The notes below the pieces were generated by a model. That model saw only the letters and a list, made by a program, of their open reading frames with translations, ran no database searches and was not told where the DNA came from. Positions 34,974 to 44,507 of a stretch of DNA of 64,000 bases are shown here, piece by piece. Numbering within the stretch: the stretch's first letter is position 1; every line of letters starts with the position of its first letter. The stretch lies in assembly GCA_002746645.1 (NCBI GenBank), contig PDPU01000034.1, forward strand, positions 1-64,000, in the 5' to 3' direction. The translations under genes and the position numbers were made by a program. Origin of the DNA: Gammaproteobacteria bacterium. GTDB lineage: Bacteria > Pseudomonadota > Gammaproteobacteria > Granulosicoccales > Granulosicoccaceae.

Positions 34974-36818
34974 GTGCGACGAAGCCGCTGCCCCAATTCC
35001 CTGACCTCGCACGATGTCGTGCTCAACAGTCGCCTTGTCGTGCTGCTGACGGCAGCGCTGTGCGCATCGGTTCTGCTGTATTCGCCCGTGCTGTCGGCAC
35101 GATCGCAGGATTCCGCCGATACCGAAAACGATGGCCCCGAGGTCTCCGTCACCATCAGCGGCGTCGAAGGCGAACTCCTGACCAACGTGCAAGGTTTCCT
35201 GCCGCTGTACGGTCTTGATGGCAAGCGGGCGAAAAGTGCCGGGCGTGTCCGCTTCCTCCATTCGCAGGCGGACGATGCCATTCGCAAGGCACTCGCGCCC
35301 TACGGCTACTACAAACCCGACATCAGCGAGACGCTCGAAGAAGTGAATGGCGTCTGGCAGGCGTCCTATACGATTGTTCCCGGTGAACAGCTCAAGCTCA
35401 CCGAAGTCGACATCCGCATCAGCGGCGAAGCCGAAACCGACAAGGCCTTCTTGCAAGCCATCGCCGAATCCCCGTTGAAACCCGGCGTGCCCCTCCTGCA
35501 TCAGGATTACGAAATGCTCAAGCAGCGTCTCGAGGTGCTTGCATCGAGTCGGGGTTATTTCGACGCGAAACTCAGGGAGAGTGCGATACGCATCAATCTC
35601 GAGCGCTACACGTCGACCATTCGGCTGTTTCTCGACAGCGGCAGGCGCTACGCTCTCGGCGAAGTCAGCTTCGAGCAGGACACGCCCTGGCTCGACGAGA
35701 AGATGCTCGAGCGTTATTCCGAGATCGACCCCGGCCAGCCTTACCTTGCCGATGACCTGCAGCAGTTGCAGGGCGATCTTGCCAACACGGAGTACTTCCG
35801 GGAAGTCGTGCTGGATGTCTCGCCCGAAAACGCCGACGAGAACCGGGTCATTCCGGTTGAAGTGAGTCTGACGGCACGGAATCCGATGCGTTACACCCTG
35901 GGCGTGGGCTACGGTACCGACACCGGTGCCCGCGTCAAGGCCGGACTCGTCCGCCGGCGCATCAACCAGGCCGGGCACCAGCTCACGGGCGAGATGATGG
36001 TCTCGCAATACATCAACGCCGTCGCTGGCGAATACCTGATTCCGGCCAGCGACCCGCGCACCGATACCTGGGGCTTGCGCGGCCTGGTCTACGATGAAGA
36101 CACCGATACCACCGACCTCACCAAGGCGAGTATCGGCGGCTTCTTTCGCCATCGTGACGGACTCTGGATCAAGACCTACGCGCTCGATTACCTGGTCGAG
36201 CAATTCGTGCTGGAATCGGGCGATGACACGAGCCGGCTGCTGTTGCCGAGCATCGACTGGACTCGCACCGACCCTGCCGGCATGGACGAACGCATCATGC
36301 CCGACTTCGGCACACGGTTGCAGCTTTCCGTTCGCGGCGCCGCCGAGGGGCTTCTTTCCGACACCGACTTCATTCAGCCGCTGATCCGGGTCAAGGGCAT
36401 CTACTCGTTTTCCGATTCGTTGCGCCTCATTGCGCGCGGTGCTGCCGGCACCACCTCGGTATCGGACTTCGACAAGCTGCCGATGTCCCTGCGCTTCCTC
36501 GCCGGCGGCGACAAGTCGGTGCGGGGCTATGGCTACAACGTCATCGGACCACGCCTCGGTAACGATGTGGTTGGTGGCAAGCACCTGCTCGAAACGAGCC
36601 TCGAACTCGAGATGCCACTGACCGAGACCTGGAGCCTTGCCACCTTCATCGACGCGGGCGATGCCTTTACCGACAGTCCCGATTATCAAGCCGGTGTCGG
36701 CGTCGGTTTTCACTGGCGCTCGCCGATCGGCCCCGTGCGGCTCGATCTCGGGCATGCCATTGACGGTTCACCCGGGCGGAAGCTCCGCGGGCATCTCACC
36801 ATCGGGGCAGACCTGTGA
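34974..36818 (+). CDS. tamA: translocation and assembly module subunit TamA
   Basis: An Omp85-family outer-membrane protein. It has a signal peptide (LVVLLTAALCASVLLYSPVLSA), three POTRA-like domains (about 50-260) and a 16-strand barrel ending PGRKLRGHLTIGADL. FLAGGDKSVRGYGYN holds the conserved VRGY loop. I start at the GTG at 34974 because AAGGA lies five bases upstream; the frame is open to 34896 but that stretch is not signal-like. The product is about 614 residues. It is translationally coupled to tamB, its inner-membrane partner in outer-membrane protein and phospholipid transport. Confidence 0.9.
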   Translation: MRRSRCPNSLTSHDVVLNSRLVVLLTAALCASVLLYSPVLSARSQDSADTENDGPEVSVTISGVEGELLTNVQGFLPLYGLDGKRAKSAGRVRFLHSQADDAIRKALAPYGYYKPDISETLEEVNGVWQASYTIVPGEQLKLTEVDIRISGEAETDKAFLQAIAESPLKPGVPLLHQDYEMLKQRLEVLASSRGYFDAKLRESAIRINLERYTSTIRLFLDSGRRYALGEVSFEQDTPWLDEKMLERYSEIDPGQPYLADDLQQLQGDLANTEYFREVVLDVSPENADENRVIPVEVSLTARNPMRYTLGVGYGTDTGARVKAGLVRRRINQAGHQLTGEMMVSQYINAVAGEYLIPASDPRTDTWGLRGLVYDEDTDTTDLTKASIGGFFRHRDGLWIKTYALDYLVEQFVLESGDDTSRLLLPSIDWTRTDPAGMDERIMPDFGTRLQLSVRGAAEGLLSDTDFIQPLIRVKGIYSFSDSLRLIARGAAGTTSVSDFDKLPMSLRFLAGGDKSVRGYGYNVIGPRLGNDVVGGKHLLETSLELEMPLTETWSLATFIDAGDAFTDSPDYQAGVGVGFHWRSPIGPVRLDLGHAIDGSPGRKLRGHLTIGADL

Positions 36819-39800
36819 TGAAGCGAGTTCTCCGCATTCTCGGCATCGTCCTGCTGCTGTTCCTTGTCGTGCTGGTCGGCGCGCTCGCCTGGTTGCTCGG
36901 TACCGAGTCGGGAACGCGCCAGGCACTGGCGCTCGGGCAGCGCTTCGCGCCCGGCACACTCGAATGGGACGCCGCGGATGGCAGACTCACGGGGCCGCTG
37001 CAGATCGATGGTTTCCGCTATGCGCAGGAGGATGGCCTGTCGGCAAGGGTGGATTCGCTGGCACTGGACTGGACGCCGAGTGCGCTTGTCGGGCGCAGAC
37101 TCGAACTCGCGCAGTTGCACATCGACGGGGTCGAACTGCGATTGCCCGAACCCGCGCCGGCACCGGCCGAGGAAGCGCCTGCCGGCGAAGGTCTGCCGGA
37201 GATCGACTTGCCGGTGTCGATCGATCTGCAGGACGTCGCTCTGAGCAACATCGCGGTGTATCCCGCCGGGCAGGACACACCGATCGAGATCGACCGCGTG
37301 GCGCTTGCCGGTACGGTGGATGGATCGGATGTACAGTTGTCGTCGCTCGAGGTCGATGCACCCGAGGGCAGTCTTCGCATCGCGGGTGACGTGAAGACCA
37401 GCGGCGACTATCCCATGAATCTCGCGCTCGACTGGCAGACCGACATTGCCGATGTCGGGCCATTTTCGGGCGAGGGCACCGTGACGGGCGATCTTGCCAG
37501 TCTGCAGATCGAACATCAGGTGCAAGGGCTCGTCGAAGCCGAGATCCTGGCCACTGTCAGCGATGTCATGAGTGAACCCGGCTGGGATGCCTCGGTGATG
37601 GCGTGCGTGCCGGATGTCGCGGCCCTGCCTGTCGATGAAGGCGTGGCGGATCGCGTCACCGAGGCGCCCCGGCTCCGCCTGCAATCGCGCGGTACACTTG
37701 ATGCCTTCGAGGCACAGGCAACACTCGCGTCGGCGACCACCGATACCGGCCCGGTGACGATCGATGCCGACGTTGCAGGCTCCACCGAGCAACTCGATAT
37801 CCGCTCGCTTGCGGCGCGCTTTCCCCGGAACGGCGGGGAGAGTGACGGGGAAGGCGGCAGAGAGCTGAGCGCACAGGGTCGGGTCGATCTCGAGACGCTT
37901 GCCGGCGAGATCGAGGGAGAATGGCACGACCTCGGCTGGCCGCTCGTGGGTGAATCGGCATACCAAAGTGCCGCAGGCCGCTTCGTGGCGGAAGGCTCGG
38001 CCGAGCACTTTACGGCTACCGTCAATGCCGATGTCGATGGCGAAGCGATTCCGCCCGGCGCCTGGCAGGTCTCGCTCGAGGGTTCGAGTACCGTGCTCGA
38101 TGCCTTCACGCTCGAGGGCGAGACGCTTGCAGGCACGATCACGGGCAGCGGAACGGCCGCCTGGGCCGATGCTCCGACCTGGGATCTGCGGCTGACCACG
38201 GCGGGCGTGAACCCCGGTGAGCAGTGGCCGGAATTACCGGGCGCCATCGATCTCGATGTAACTAGCAGCGGCGAGTTGCTCGAGTCCGGCCCCGAGCTCA
38301 CGGCCGATATTCTCCGCCTCGCAGGAGACTTTCGCGGACAGCCGCTCGCCGGCAATGGCAGGATCCGGGTGGCGGGGGAGACGCTCGTCATCGATGAGCT
38401 CGATCTCTCGCACGGGCCGTCTCGACTGACGGCGAGCGGAAAGGTCGATGAGAAGATCGCATTGAACTTCGACCTGGCCAGTCCCGACCTCGGTACGCTG
38501 CTGCCGGAACTCGGCGGCGACATCGCACTCGAGGGCACCTTGTCCGGCACGCGTGAGGCGCCGCAGGTGAAGGCAAACGGGCGTGCCGAAAACGTGGTTC
38601 AAGCCGAAAACCGAGTGGCGGCACTGGATTTCGCGATCGATGGTGGTCTCGGTCCCGACGTGCGTTCCACACTGTCGCTGAATGCTTCGGGCATCAGCGC
38701 CGGTGGTCAGACCATCCACGAGGTCGCTCTTGCCGGTGAAGGCTCGGAGGCCGATCACCGCGTGACGCTCACAGCCGCGAGTGACATGGGCGATATCGCC
38801 ACGACGCTCGAAGGTGGTTATGCGAGCGAGACCTGGCAGGGTACCCTGTCGACACTGCAACTCGACAACACCGAGGTGGGCGACTGGGCCTTGCGTGCAC
38901 CCGTGGCCATCGCGGCCAGCGCCGCGCAAGCCGATGTCGCGGATCTGTGCCTCGACAATCGCGACAGGCTCGGCAGCCTCTGCATCACCGGCAACTGGCT
39001 GGCCGCGGGCGAGTCGACGGGCAAGGTGAGCATCAGCGAGTTCTCGCCGGCGCTGGCGGCGCAGTACCTTCCCGAAGGCTTCATCATCGAGACGAAGCTC
39101 GATGGCGAAGCCGATGCGTCGCTCGGCGCCAACGGCGACATGCGCGTGGACGGGCAGTTCGTGCTGCAACCGGGCAAGCTTGAAGTCGACTCGGCCGGCA
39201 CGCCGGTCGAAATCGGTCTCGAGGAAACCACCATCGACGTGGCCTGGCTCGGCGACAATGCAACGCTCGCGTTGGCCAGCGCCTTCACCGACTTCGGCAA
39301 TCTCGATCTTCAGGCAACGGTGGCAGACCCGGCAGGTGTCGGTGGCCTCGACGGCAGGCTGGATCTCGATTTCACGGACCTGTCCCTGATCAGCGCCTTT
39401 GCACCGCAGATGCAGGAAGTGGTCGGCACGCTGGTCGGTGATCTCGCGCTCGGTGGCACCGTGTCGGCCCCGGCAATCGAAGGCGAAGTCGCGCTGCGGG
39501 GCTTCGGCGCCGAGATTCCCGCAACCGCGATGGTGATCGAAGATACCGACCTTGTCGTGAAGGGGCGTCCGGGCGGTGTGCTCGAGATCGATGGCCAGTC
39601 ACGTTCAGGTGGGGGGGAGCTTGCCGTCAACGGCACCGTCAAGCCCGCAACGCGAGCCATCGAGATCACCATCGAAGGCGAGAACTACGAGGTCGCCAAC
39701 TCAGGTCTCATCAAGGCGGTCATCACCCCCGAACTCGCGGTCAACATGGACGACACCGACATGAGCGTCAAGGGCAGCGTGACCATCCCGCGCGCCTACA

Positions 39801-40489
39801 TCAATGCCAACGGTGGCAACGAGGGCATCAAGACCGTCGGCACTTCATCGGATGTGGTCTTCGTCACCGATGACCCCGAACCTGCCGCAACGGAATCCGC
39901 CTCGGCAGCCAGCCAGGTCGCCGTGAACGTGCAGGTCAACCTCGGTGACAGCGTCGAGGTAGAGGCCGGCGACTTCCGCGGACGCCTTGAAGGCGGGCTC
40001 AGAGTCAAGCAGACACCCGGCACCCCGCCGCGTGGCACGGGCACCATCAACGTCGTCAATGGCGACTTCATGGTCTATGGACAGAAACTGAACATGGAAC
40101 GTGGCAAGGTGCTTTTCAGCGGTGGACCCGTGGACAACCCGAAACTCGACATGCAGGTGGCACGCAAGGTCACGGAATACGATGTGACCGCCGGTGCAAG
40201 GATTCAGGGCACCGCACAGTCGCCGCGGCTCGAACTCTATTCCGATCCGCCCATGCCCGATGCCAGCATCCTTTCCTTCATCCTGCGCGGGCAGCCACTC
40301 GATTCCTCGGGCCTCAGCGTGACGCTCGGGAAGTACCTCACTCCGGATCTGTATGTCAGCTATGGCATCGGGCTGTTTGACGCGATCAATACCTTCAACC
40401 TGCGCTACAGCATTTCCGAGAAGCTGGCCTTCGAGGCCGAGAACGGCAGTGGCAGCAGTGCGGATCTGATCTATACGATCGAGCGGTGA
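36818..40489 (+). CDS. tamB: translocation and assembly module subunit TamB (DUF490)
   Basis: About 1,223 residues. It begins with an N-terminal membrane anchor (LGIVLLLFLVVLVGALAWLL), followed by a very long repetitive beta-helical body of the AsmA/TamB type and the conserved C-terminal DUF490 domain (GSVTIPRAYI, GTINVVNGDF, GQKLNMERGKVLFSGGP, FILRGQPLDSSG). It forms a hydrophobic groove across the periplasm with TamA. The ATG at 36818 is preceded by an in-frame GTG at 36815 that overlaps the tamA stop. Length is near the E. coli protein (about 1,260). Confidence 0.93.
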   Translation: MKRVLRILGIVLLLFLVVLVGALAWLLGTESGTRQALALGQRFAPGTLEWDAADGRLTGPLQIDGFRYAQEDGLSARVDSLALDWTPSALVGRRLELAQLHIDGVELRLPEPAPAPAEEAPAGEGLPEIDLPVSIDLQDVALSNIAVYPAGQDTPIEIDRVALAGTVDGSDVQLSSLEVDAPEGSLRIAGDVKTSGDYPMNLALDWQTDIADVGPFSGEGTVTGDLASLQIEHQVQGLVEAEILATVSDVMSEPGWDASVMACVPDVAALPVDEGVADRVTEAPRLRLQSRGTLDAFEAQATLASATTDTGPVTIDADVAGSTEQLDIRSLAARFPRNGGESDGEGGRELSAQGRVDLETLAGEIEGEWHDLGWPLVGESAYQSAAGRFVAEGSAEHFTATVNADVDGEAIPPGAWQVSLEGSSTVLDAFTLEGETLAGTITGSGTAAWADAPTWDLRLTTAGVNPGEQWPELPGAIDLDVTSSGELLESGPELTADILRLAGDFRGQPLAGNGRIRVAGETLVIDELDLSHGPSRLTASGKVDEKIALNFDLASPDLGTLLPELGGDIALEGTLSGTREAPQVKANGRAENVVQAENRVAALDFAIDGGLGPDVRSTLSLNASGISAGGQTIHEVALAGEGSEADHRVTLTAASDMGDIATTLEGGYASETWQGTLSTLQLDNTEVGDWALRAPVAIAASAAQADVADLCLDNRDRLGSLCITGNWLAAGESTGKVSISEFSPALAAQYLPEGFIIETKLDGEADASLGANGDMRVDGQFVLQPGKLEVDSAGTPVEIGLEETTIDVAWLGDNATLALASAFTDFGNLDLQATVADPAGVGGLDGRLDLDFTDLSLISAFAPQMQEVVGTLVGDLALGGTVSAPAIEGEVALRGFGAEIPATAMVIEDTDLVVKGRPGGVLEIDGQSRSGGGELAVNGTVKPATRAIEITIEGENYEVANSGLIKAVITPELAVNMDDTDMSVKGSVTIPRAYINANGGNEGIKTVGTSSDVVFVTDDPEPAATESASAASQVAVNVQVNLGDSVEVEAGDFRGRLEGGLRVKQTPGTPPRGTGTINVVNGDFMVYGQKLNMERGKVLFSGGPVDNPKLDMQVARKVTEYDVTAGARIQGTAQSPRLELYSDPPMPDASILSFILRGQPLDSSGLSVTLGKYLTPDLYVSYGIGLFDAINTFNLRYSISEKLAFEAENGSGSSADLIYTIER

Positions 40490-40635
40490 ACCGGGCGGGA
40501 AATGGATCGGCACACCGAGCCGTGAAGCGTGTCCTGAACTGTGCCGTGAACTGTGGCCCTGAACTGTGCCGTGAACCTTGACGGTGAACCGCGTGGTAGC
40601 AGCATTCGGCCGGTCAGGGGGTATTTCGAGGCAGA

Positions 40636-41454
40636 TCAGGAGCGGTTCCGTTCTTCGGGCTCGCCGGAGAGTGCGGCGAGAATTCCGCGGATTTCGTTGC
40701 CGATGATGCCCAGTGAAGCAGTATCGCTGAGCCGATGATCACCACCCTTGACCAGCAACAGCCGCACGTCGTCGTGGGGCATGGCATCGAGAAGCCTTGC
40801 CGACAGCGACCAGGGGACGTCGGTATCCGCCGTACCGTGCACGAGCCGAACCGGGCAGCGAATACGCTCGAGCCGCGCAGCGTGCTTGCCGAGTACGCGA
40901 AGCTTGCGGCCACTGTCGAAGAGTCTCTGCTTCAGATACCAGCCGTCATCATCGTAGGCATTGGCGACCCGGACCGTTCTGCCGGCGTCGATCGCGGCAC
41001 GCTGTGCTGCATCCAGCGTGGGCCAGAGCAGTTCTTCGGTGAAATCCGCTGCCGCGGCGAGCAGCAACAGGCCAACGATCTTGTCGGGGCGTTCGGCGGC
41101 AGCCAGGCAGGCGAGCCATGCGCCCAGCGACGAGCCGATCAGCAGCACTTCGTCAGGCAGTGAATCGAGGACTTCGAGGGTGTCGTCGAGCCAGTCTGCG
41201 ATACCGAATGCTGCCGTCTCACCCGGTGTTTCACCGTGACCGCGGTAGTCGAAGCGCGTGAAGGCGAGCCCCTGTTCCCGGCAGTAGCGGTCGAGGAACT
41301 CGGCCTTGTTGCCACGCATGTTCGAGTGGAAACCGCCGCAGAAGAGCAGGGTGGGACGGGCAGCGAACCTGTCCGACTGCGACGACGGGGCGGCCTGGCC
41401 TCCCGGGTGGCCTACCGGGCGGTAGTCGAGGCGGGCTGGGTGCTCAGCCGTCAT
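40636..41454 (-). CDS. alpha/beta-hydrolase
   Basis: A 272-residue hydrolase with the nucleophile elbow GSSLG (Ser109), an acid in HGTADTDVPW and the base in GGDHRLSD. It resembles ABHD10-type serine hydrolases/thioesterases. It follows the ferredoxin/ASKHA gene by 18 bases on the same strand and so may be cotranscribed with the corrinoid module. Whether it acts in that pathway is unknown. Confidence 0.8.
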   Translation of the reverse strand: MTAEHPARLDYRPVGHPGGQAAPSSQSDRFAARPTLLFCGGFHSNMRGNKAEFLDRYCREQGLAFTRFDYRGHGETPGETAAFGIADWLDDTLEVLDSLPDEVLLIGSSLGAWLACLAAAERPDKIVGLLLLAAAADFTEELLWPTLDAAQRAAIDAGRTVRVANAYDDDGWYLKQRLFDSGRKLRVLGKHAARLERIRCPVRLVHGTADTDVPWSLSARLLDAMPHDDVRLLLVKGGDHRLSDTASLGIIGNEIRGILAALSGEPEERNRS

Positions 41455-41472
41455 CGGAGAAGAAACACACGC

Positions 41473-43491
41473 TCAATCCCGCTTCCGCCGGCGCCGCCTC
41501 CGCCCCCCCGCGCGTGCCTCCGCCTTCGCCTTCACTGCCGGCAGCTTCACCACCCTGGCCAGTTCGGGGAAGGGAAGGCGCTTGTGCGGAAAGGCCATGG
41601 CTTCGACGAAATGCTGCTGGAAGTCGGGTTCGACGGCGGTCTCGACCTTCTCGATGTCGCGCACCACCTGCTCGATTTCGGACCGTGCCTGCTGGTTGAG
41701 CAGCGCAATGCGGGCACCACTGCCGGCGGCATTGCCGGCTGAACGCACCTTGTCGAGCTTGCAGTCGGGGATCAGACCGAGCACCATCGCGTACTTCACG
41801 TCGATGTGGCTGCCGAAGGCACCGGCGAGGCGGATGCCGTCGACCTGGTCGATACCGAGGCGATCCATCAGCAGGCGCACGCCGGCGTAGAGGGCGGCTT
41901 TCGCGAGCTGGATCTGGCGCACGTCGTTCTGGGTGATGCGCACGGTCACGTCGCCTTCGTGGAGAAGGTAGGCAAAGGTTCGACCGTCCTCCTGAATGCG
42001 CGGGCTCTTCGTGGCGAGTTCGCCGTTGACCACGCCGTCGGCGTCGATGACGCCGGCAAGAAACATTTCCGCCACCACCTCGATGATGCCCGAGCCGCAG
42101 ATGCCGGTAACCCCGGGGGACTTCACCACCTCGTCGAAGCCGGGCTCGTCGGACCAGAGCTCCGAGCCGATCACGCTGAAGCGGGGCTCGAGTGTTTCGG
42201 GGTCGATGCGCACGCGTTCGATGGCACCGGGTGCCGCACGCTGGCCGCCACTGATCTGCGCACCCTCGAAGGCGGGGCCCGTGGGGCTCGAGCAGGCGAG
42301 GAGTCGCCTGCGATTGCCGAGCACGATTTCGGCGTTGGTACCGACATCGACGAGCAGCAGGTTGTCGTTCTGCCGATACGGCTGCTCGGAGAGCACCACA
42401 CCGGCGGTGTCGGCACCGACGTGTCCGGCCACGCAGGGCAGGATGTAGCAGCGCGCCTCGGGGGCGGCGTCGAGGTCGAGATCGCGCCCGTGCTCGGTGC
42501 TCGCCTCGTCGGTGGCGAGCGCGAAGGGAGCACCGCCGAGTTCGACCGGGTTGAGGCCGAGCAGGAGGTGATGCATTACGGGGTTTGCGACGAAAGTGAA
42601 CTCGAGGATGTCCTGTCTGTCGATGTCGCCTTCCTTCGCCACCTCATCGATGAGCGTGTTGATGGCATCCCTGACGGCACTCGTCAGTGCCTTCTCGCCA
42701 CCGGGATTCATCATCACGTAGGATACGCGGCTCATGAGATCCTCACCGAAGCGGATCTGCGGGTTCATTGCACCGCTGCTGGCAAGTACCTCGCCGCTGA
42801 CGAGGTTGGTGAGGTGGCCCGCGATGGTGGTCGAGCCGACATCGATGGCGAGGCCGTAGATGGCTTCACGAAAGCCCGGCCATACTGCAAGGATTTCATG
42901 ATCCTTGTGGACCGCGACCGTCACCTGCCAGTCGCCCTTGCGGAGAACGGCCTGCAATTGCGTGAGCACGCTGAGCGGAATCCGCAGGTTTTCGAGCTGC
43001 CACTCGGCCGCGAGTGCCTGCTTGAGGCGGCGCAGATCACCCGAGGGGTCGTGCATGTCGGGCTCCTGTACCTCGACCACGTACAGACGGATTGCGGGGT
43101 CGAGGGGGATATCCAGAAGATCGGCCCGTTTTCTGACCACCTGGCGATGCACCTGGCTGTCGGGCGGTACGTCGATGACAAGGTCGCCCTCGATCGTAGC
43201 CTGGCAGCCAAGGCGTCGCCCTTCCGCGAACTCGCCGTTGATGCGCTGGTAGCGCGCTTCCATGTTCGTGCCGGGGCCGATGTGCTCGGCCCTGGACGTG
43301 ATGCCGTGCTTGGAGAAGTCACCCTCGGGGCAGAGCACCTGGCAACGACCGCAGAGGCCACGGCCCCCGCAGACCGAGTCGATGTCGACACCGAGTTCGC
43401 GGGCGGCATCGAGAATCGATGTGCCGCGCGAGAAGCGCCCACGCTTGCCACTCGGGGTGAATACCACAAGGGGATCCTTGCCTTCGATCAT
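41473..43491 (-). CDS. ferredoxin/ASKHA-domain corrinoid-protein reductive activator (RACo/RamA-type)
   Basis: A 672-residue protein predicted to use ATP to reduce inactive Co(II) corrinoid back to Co(I). The N-terminus is a [2Fe-2S] ferredoxin domain with CX5CX2C (Cys41, Cys47, Cys50) and a fourth cysteine at 96. The rest is the DUF4445/ASKHA ATPase region (GLAIDVGSTTIAGHL, LLVDVGTNAEIVLG, GICGSGIIEVVAEM, RLAGAFGSHID). The tail is Arg/Lys-rich (GGRRRRRRKRD). It follows the methyl-THF:corrinoid methyltransferase by about 60 bases, in keeping with that role. Confidence 0.88.
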   Translation of the reverse strand: MIEGKDPLVVFTPSGKRGRFSRGTSILDAARELGVDIDSVCGGRGLCGRCQVLCPEGDFSKHGITSRAEHIGPGTNMEARYQRINGEFAEGRRLGCQATIEGDLVIDVPPDSQVHRQVVRKRADLLDIPLDPAIRLYVVEVQEPDMHDPSGDLRRLKQALAAEWQLENLRIPLSVLTQLQAVLRKGDWQVTVAVHKDHEILAVWPGFREAIYGLAIDVGSTTIAGHLTNLVSGEVLASSGAMNPQIRFGEDLMSRVSYVMMNPGGEKALTSAVRDAINTLIDEVAKEGDIDRQDILEFTFVANPVMHHLLLGLNPVELGGAPFALATDEASTEHGRDLDLDAAPEARCYILPCVAGHVGADTAGVVLSEQPYRQNDNLLLVDVGTNAEIVLGNRRRLLACSSPTGPAFEGAQISGGQRAAPGAIERVRIDPETLEPRFSVIGSELWSDEPGFDEVVKSPGVTGICGSGIIEVVAEMFLAGVIDADGVVNGELATKSPRIQEDGRTFAYLLHEGDVTVRITQNDVRQIQLAKAALYAGVRLLMDRLGIDQVDGIRLAGAFGSHIDVKYAMVLGLIPDCKLDKVRSAGNAAGSGARIALLNQQARSEIEQVVRDIEKVETAVEPDFQQHFVEAMAFPHKRLPFPELARVVKLPAVKAKAEARAGGRRRRRRKRD

Positions 43492-43553
43492 GGTTGTCGT
43501 CTTGCCGATTGTCCCGTGAACTGCGTCATTGATCGGGAGTGATCATCGACGTT

Positions 43554-44462
43554 TCAGGAAGCAGGACGTCGTCGGCGGCGATGTCCGCCACGTGCGCCAC
43601 CTGCACTTTCGCCCTCGGCCGGTACGCGGTACTTGCGGATCCAGTTGAGGCAATCGGGGTCGTTGCCCATCAGTACGTCGGCGGCCTTGATCGAGCGCAT
43701 GACTTCTTCGTGGCAGGGGTTGGTGATGGCCGTGGTCATGCCGTGACTGATCGCCATCGAGAGAAAGGCGCCGTTGATGCCGTTCCGCTCGGGCAGGCCG
43801 AAGCTGACGTTGGAGGCACCACAGGTGGTGTTGCAGCCGAGTTCACTGCGGATACGATGCAGGATGTCGAACACCTGACGCCCGGCGTAGCGCATCGCGC
43901 CGACCGGCATGACGAGCGGGTCGATGACGACATCGGCGGCCGGAATGCCGTGGTCGGCGGCGCGTTCGATGATCTTTTTCGCCACATCGAAACGCACGTT
44001 CGGGTCTTCGGAGATGCCGGTCTCGTCGTTCGAGATCGCAACTACCGCAGCGCCGTGTCTGGCAACGAGCGGCAGCACGCGCTCGAGCACTTCGTCTTCG
44101 CCGGTGACCGAGTTCACGAGCGCCTTGCCCTCGTAGACGGCAAGGCCGGCTTCGAGGGCGTCGATGATCGAGGAATCGATCGATATCGGCACATCGGTGA
44201 TGGACTGCACCAGCTGGATGGCCTGAGCGAGAAGGGCAGGTTCGTCGGCGAGCGGGATGCCTGCGTTCACGTCCAGCATCTGCGCGCCGGCTGCCACCTG
44301 TTCGCGTGCGTCGGCTTCGACGCGGCTGAAATCGCCCGCCTTCATTTCTTCGGCCAGTACCTTGCGGCCAGTGGGATTGATGCGCTCTCCGATGATGGTG
44401 AAGGGCTGGTCGGGGCCGATGATGTGTTCCCTGGTTGCCGAACTGACGATGGTCTGGGTCAT
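43554..44462 (-). CDS. methyltetrahydrofolate:corrinoid methyltransferase (pterin-binding family)
   Basis: A 302-residue TIM-barrel of the AcsE/MtgA/MetH-pterin-domain family: GERINPTGRK at the start, LDVNAGIP, VNSVTGE, VIDPLVMPVG and GASNVSFGLPERNGINGAF. It should move the methyl group between the corrinoid protein and tetrahydrofolate. The last 25 or so residues are basic (GGHRRRRRPA), like the tail of the reactivase beside it. It lies between metF and the reactivase on the same strand. Confidence 0.88.
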   Translation of the reverse strand: MTQTIVSSATREHIIGPDQPFTIIGERINPTGRKVLAEEMKAGDFSRVEADAREQVAAGAQMLDVNAGIPLADEPALLAQAIQLVQSITDVPISIDSSIIDALEAGLAVYEGKALVNSVTGEDEVLERVLPLVARHGAAVVAISNDETGISEDPNVRFDVAKKIIERAADHGIPAADVVIDPLVMPVGAMRYAGRQVFDILHRIRSELGCNTTCGASNVSFGLPERNGINGAFLSMAISHGMTTAITNPCHEEVMRSIKAADVLMGNDPDCLNWIRKYRVPAEGESAGGARGGHRRRRRPAS

Positions 44463-44507
44463 GGCGGGATGCTCCTTGGGGCCGGGGTTGTGTTGTGTGT
44501 TGTGGGG

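Noticed and set aside
34596..36755. A 719-codon - strand frame opposite tamA
   Set aside because: TamA has a signal peptide, POTRA domains and barrel end; the opposite frame is a shadow.
41806..43542. A 578-codon + strand frame opposite the ferredoxin/ASKHA gene
   Set aside because: The - strand product has clear ferredoxin and ASKHA motifs; the + strand one has none.
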